Source: Phaseolus vulgaris (taxonomy: Eukaryota > Streptophyta > Magnoliopsida > Fabales > Fabaceae). Taken from it: a stretch of DNA of 64,000 nucleotides. Positions 59,409-64,000 of the stretch are shown here, in pieces (position 1 is the stretch's first letter; every line of letters begins with the position of its first letter). The stretch spans positions 33,775,253-33,839,252 of the forward strand of contig NC_023755.2 of assembly GCF_000499845.2 (NCBI RefSeq). Reading direction: 5' to 3'. Below the pieces are notes generated by a model. That model was not told where the DNA came from. It searched no databases and saw nothing but the letters and a program-made list of their open reading frames with translations. Position numbers and translations under genes: made by a program.

Positions 59409-62150
59409 TTTTTTTATCAACAATAAAAAATGAATGTGAGTATTTAAGGGATACTCTAACTCTTATACAAAAAATAAATATTGTAACACAAGAAAATACA
59501 AACCCCTCCAAATAACACACTTACATAAGAAGCTAAACCAAAAAAACAAGATACCCATACCACTTGGCAGCACTACAAAACATCCCATACTAAGTCTTTT
59601 ACATCTTCATTTGTAGGTACAACACAATTACCTATTTGTCTAAAAATGTGTTATAAACAACAAAGCGTTGTAAATCCTCTAGTGGCTTTTGCAACATGGG
59701 TAGGAATCAAAAGGTGACTATTTCCGTGCCAAAACGCAAATGAAAAAAAAAACATATAATTGGATCATTGCATCAAAACAAAACATCTAGGCTATAGAGC
59801 CTGATAGAAGTTAATTCGTACCAGAATAGGATTGCATGCATCATATTTCAAAAAGTCAAAGATTTTTTACTAATAATAAGGCACAAACACCAATCAAAAT
59901 AAGAGAAAGCAACTTTAGGATATTTATTTGTAACCAAGTTCAAGATTTTATCTAAATCAAAGCAAACACTTGTATACCATCTGCTATTCGAATTTTTTAG
60001 AACTACATCATTTTCGTAAGACCAAATTGTCCACGCGCGATCCATATGATTTTGCATATTTGGTTATGTTTCCTTGATAACCCTACATGTTAATAACCTA
60101 GGTAATGTAATTTAGCATTTTCATGGTGCACAAAAGTAAGACCAAGCCAACTATCACACATATTTCAAATCTGTTTTGCTACCTAACAATTAAAGAATAA
60201 ATTATTTATAGATTCATTCGATTTGGCACATAAAACGCAGGAAGGATTTGTGACTGGGACATGTCTCTTGCAGAGATTGTACAGAGTTGCAACTTTATTA
60301 TGGAATAACCTCCAAGACAATAACATAGATGATGGTAAAGCATTGGAACTTCATAAACTAGAGAAAACGTTCTCATCCTCCTTGTTGATATTATTATGTA
60401 TCACTCTATATGCAGACTCGACATTATAACAACCTTTGTCATCCTTCTTCTACGTCATCTAACTGTTGACATTGTATTTGGACTACCCTAAAATGGTGAT
60501 TGAAATATTCGACCAGAGTTTTCTCCCATCCAAACCATAGTCTTCTCCACATAAGATTCCAAGACCACTGATTACCATGCCAACTACCAATATCTCGAAT
60601 AGTGAACCCTTTTTGTTCAGAATTATTACACATTCTTAGGTATTTATCCTTTAAAGGAATGTCACCTAACCATAAGTTATCCCAGAACAAAATCCTATTA
60701 CTTTCCCCTACTCGCCATATGATTTTATCCATGAACCATCTTCCATTTTCACCAAGACCACATACTTTCTTGAGATCTCTCCACCATATGGAATCACCTT
60801 TGTTAACTTTACCATCCATTAGAGAACGCCATAGTCATATTTTGATTTATAATATCAACCCACAAACACATGACCTCACCCAATCTCCAAGCCCACTTTC
60901 CTTATAAAGCTTTGTTAAAATAACTCAAATCTTGTATACTTAACCCTTCCGTACTTTATGAATTAAAATGGCTAATCCAATTTATTTTTCGTCCTTGTTG
61001 GTCCCAACCCCATAGAAAATCTATTTGAATACATACAATTTCTTTTGATACAAATTTAGGCATTTTAAATACAGATAGATAATAAAGAGAAACAACATAT
61101 AACACAAATTTTATTAGAGTGACTGTACCTGCAAAAGACATGTGCTTCCCTTTCCATTTGTCTAATCTCTTTTTTTTATTTTTTTAATCATTTCCTTCCA
61201 AAAATTTCTCCTTCTATGGTTTCCCCCAATTTGGCATGCCAGGATAGACAAAAGGGATATTCATAGTCAGAAAATCTAAGCAACTTTGAATATATCACAC
61301 CAAACCCACCTAATTTAGTTTTATTGAAGTTAACCTTTAGACTAGATGCTAATTAAATGCACCTAAGCATGCTTTTGATTACCAAAGTGTTTTCAAAAAG
61401 AGGTTTACAAATAAATAAAGTGTCATCTACAAATTGTAACATATTTAATGTTTATTTCCTTCTGACCTACTTTTACCCCCATGAAGCATATTTTTGTTCT
61501 CAGCCTGTCTCACTGCTCCGACTAGGCCTTCTACAACATTAAGAATAAGAAAGGAGCCCTCTATCTTAGACCATTTTCAAACTTGAATTTTTCCGTAGGG
61601 CTACCATTTACGAGAATATACATTGTTGAGGACTCAAGGCATCCCCTTATCACCTAGAGTAAAAACCTAATGTTCTCATCATATATACTAGAAAGTCCCA
61701 ATTAACATAATCATATGCCTTTTCGAAATCTACCTTCAAAATAACAAACTCCTCCTTCCTTCCTCTTACGTCATCAATAGTTTTGTTAGCCACAATCACA
61801 CTATCTAATAACCTTCTTCCTTATAGAAAAACATATTGCTTGAAGTCTATGACTTTATGAAGAACTCTCTATAATCTTTTAGCAATAATTTTAGCCACTA
61901 TTTTGTACATACATCTAACCAAAGAGATAGGTCTGTAGTGTTCCAGTTTATGTGGATTAATAATTTTAGGTATAAGGCACATAAATGAAGCGTTGGTTCC
62001 TTTTGACCACTTATCTAGCAAAGGAAGCATTTAACAACCCTTGTAAAATCTTAGCAGAGGTTATTCCATTCGGACCTGGATTTTTTTGACCGTAACAATC
62101 TCATACTACATCCTTTGTCTCTTCATCATAAATAAATTTCTACTAATATA
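59409..62150 (-). mobile_element. LINE, 5'-truncated, minus strand
   Basis: On the minus strand it begins near 62150 with an EEE-KDVV...GPNGI region (start of the reverse transcriptase), then KVDFEKAYDYVNWDFL (about 61735-61690), VTLIKFVLYVVSLYYLSVFKMPKF with FLWGWDQQGRKI (61141-60956), WWRDLKKVCGLGENGRWF and NRILFWDNLWLGD (60819-60640), and WRLFHNKVATLYNLCKRHVPVTNPSCVLC (zinc-binding C terminus, about 60325-60230). It ends with a GTTGATAAAAAAAAA tail (minus strand) at about 59409. Stops and frameshifts are frequent. The YADD box region (about 61400-61450) is too decayed to read with certainty. Confidence 0.82.
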
Positions 62151-62657
62151 TCTAAGGAGATAAAATATGTAACTAGTGACTCCAATTTCATTCAACCATA
62201 ACCTATATTCAGATCCATGGTTAATCAGTTAGATATGAATAATAATTACTCACATATTTATAAAAAGATAGTTAAATAGAACAATTTTTCTTTTATCTTT
62301 ATTTATGAAGATCTAATATTTTTATTATACAAAATATCATTATTTATTTTTATACTTATTCTGTCTTATATTATTTTTATTTGATTTTATACTGTTGAAG
62401 AACTTTTTTTAAGTGAACTTCTATTTAATATTTAATATTTGAATATCATTTATATGAATTTATCTTTTGTTGGTATGGACTCAAGGTTACAATAGTTAAT
62501 TTATTTCTTTTATAAGAGTTGAAACATCCCTCAAATATTCTGTTAATTTAATTTATTTATTTTGCAATAAAAAAACAATTTCTTAACAAAAAGATTCTAA
62601 CAATTCATCTTGAGAAGAACATAATCTTTAAGTAGAAAATATTATAAAAAATTGTAA
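62151..62657. other. AT-rich spacer, no gene seen
   Basis: No recognisable structure. The last three bases (TAA) are the left target duplication of the next MITE. Confidence 0.5.
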
Positions 62658-63037
62658 CACTACAAGAAAATAATGAAATAGAAACTAATTTTAGAAACAA
62701 AAAATAATTAGTTGTTTTAGTAACTAAATTAGAGACCATTTTATAAACTATTTTTTTTTTCTAAATTAGTTTTTATTATTGTTAAATAGTTTTTAAATTG
62801 ATATTTAATTAGCTATCAAGGTTTTAACTATCAATTATTTAGATTCTAAATTTGGTAGCAAAAACTTTGGTTACTAATTAGATACCAATTTAGAAATCAT
62901 TTAACAATAATAGAAACTAATTTAGAAATCAACAAATTTTTTAGTCTCTAAAATGGTATCTAATTTAGTCACTATAGCAACTAATTATTTTTTGTTTCTA
63001 AATTTAGTTTCTATTTCATGATAATTTTCTAGAAGTG
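62658..63037. mobile_element. CACTA-derived MITE, 380 bp, target duplication TAA
   Basis: The left end CACTACAAGAAAATAATG pairs with a partly decayed right end (CATGATAATTTTCTAGAAGTG). TAA lies at 62655-62657 and 63038-63040. Internal motifs (AGAGACCATTTTATAAACTA, AGCTATCAAGGTTTTAACTA) are shared with 53230-53482. This copy is longer by an inner inverted stretch. Confidence 0.82.
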
Positions 63038-64000
63038 TAATGAAAGTAATACTATATTGAAGTGTAAAAAATGAGTTTGTACTTTTACACCAAAGATGCA
63101 TATTACTCCTTATTATGCATATATGTATGAGGACGTGTAAAATATATAAAGAGTTAAATATATTTTTCATTTTTATACTATAACGCGAAATTGATTTTTG
63201 TTCCTTGTCCAAACTTGAGACCTCCTACATATTTATAGTGAGAAAATTATTAGAATGAACCTTAATCAGTTCTTTTTTTTGACGTGTGGAGTATATTATA
63301 ATATTATACAATTCACGTAAGCGATGAGTTAACATGAAATATTTCAACATCTTAATCCACACTAAAAATTCCTTTTCTCATATAAAAGAACTGACAATAA
63401 TTCATTCTAATAGTTTCGTTACTACAAGTACCTAAAATGTTTTAAAGTTTAAATGAATAACATAAATTAATTTCTTCTTAAATGAAAAATATATTTAATT
63501 TACATATAAAAAAGAGGGGAGGAAGAGTATGGTTATCCTTTGTAACATGGATCTAAAGCTTCATTTTGACCACTGAATAATGAATTGGACTAGCAACAGA
63601 TATGCAATCTCAATCGGAAATGAAAATACGTTTAGGTCTACCTAGCTCTCTTAGTAGACCATCATCTACACCTTTCAATTCTCACTAAGTTTAATCTCTA
63701 AGTTAAAAATACAGTCCTCACTATTTAATCATTAAATAAATCAATCCAAGATCAAGATTACTCATAATAAACCTCCAAACTTATTTTTAACAACACAAAA
63801 CCCAATTGTGTTGTTTATTAGGCCACGTAGCCTCAATTACAATTTACTGTCACAATTTTGTTATAGGTTACCTTATAAACACGTGGGCAATATAGATGCA
63901 GATATTGATATAGGATAAAATTACCTTCTCTTTCAAGGTCTACCGATTTGGATGAGGATATTATTTTGTCCTCAGAATTCTTCGGTTACAAAAACAAAAT
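63038..64000. other. AT-rich intergenic DNA, no gene seen
   Basis: No open frame with a recognisable domain and no repeat structure to the end of the window. Confidence 0.5.

Overview
The window is plant nuclear DNA: very AT-rich, dominated by transposon remains, with one intact-looking host gene. LINE, CACTA, Mutator-like, copia-type and gypsy-type pieces, GT/AG introns and a plant-specific single-EF-hand calcium sensor all fit a dicot. A legume such as Phaseolus or Vigna is my guess from the style of the elements; I could not test it.

Layout. (1) 1-600: LINE remnant. (2) 1063-8515: complete CACTA (En/Spm) transposon with 3-bp target duplication ACT. It carries a broken TNP2 transposase and a second, multi-exon gene ending in a Ulp1/C48-protease-like domain, both on the minus strand, and is itself invaded at 2120-3297. 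(3) 8516-15680: AT-rich DNA with a Mutator-like MITE (9384-9696) and a block (11132-12960) holding one lone copy of the later satellite monomer. (4) 15771-16124: PBP1/KIC-like calcium-binding gene, the only convincing host gene. (5) 16.2-20.8 kb: small relics, a second copy of the 11.1-kb block, and an LTR-retrotransposon fragment. (6) 20823-38790: about 18 kb of a tandem satellite with a monomer of about 480 bp. (7) 38.8-42.9 kb: right flank of the satellite, split by a 370-bp Mutator-like MITE, then AT-rich DNA. (8) 42987-51117: LINE with a 20-bp target duplication, itself split by a copia-type solo LTR. (9) 51.5-64 kb: three more LINE pieces in both orientations and three CACTA-type MITEs.

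Most unusual feature. Each satellite monomer (38 by my reading) carries a 62-nt minus-strand motif shaped like a short tRNA: a 7-bp acceptor-like stem, an A-box-like stretch at positions 8-19, a B box inside a perfect T-arm, and a run of T about 15-20 nt downstream. So the array is a regular field of Pol III/TFIIIC-type internal promoter motifs. Single copies also lie outside the array at 12016-12077 and 19505-19566.

All positions were read by eye, without alignments or database searches. Element ends supported by target duplications (CACTA, two Mutator-like MITEs, LINE, solo LTR, two CACTA MITEs) are the firmest; ends of degenerate pieces are approximate.
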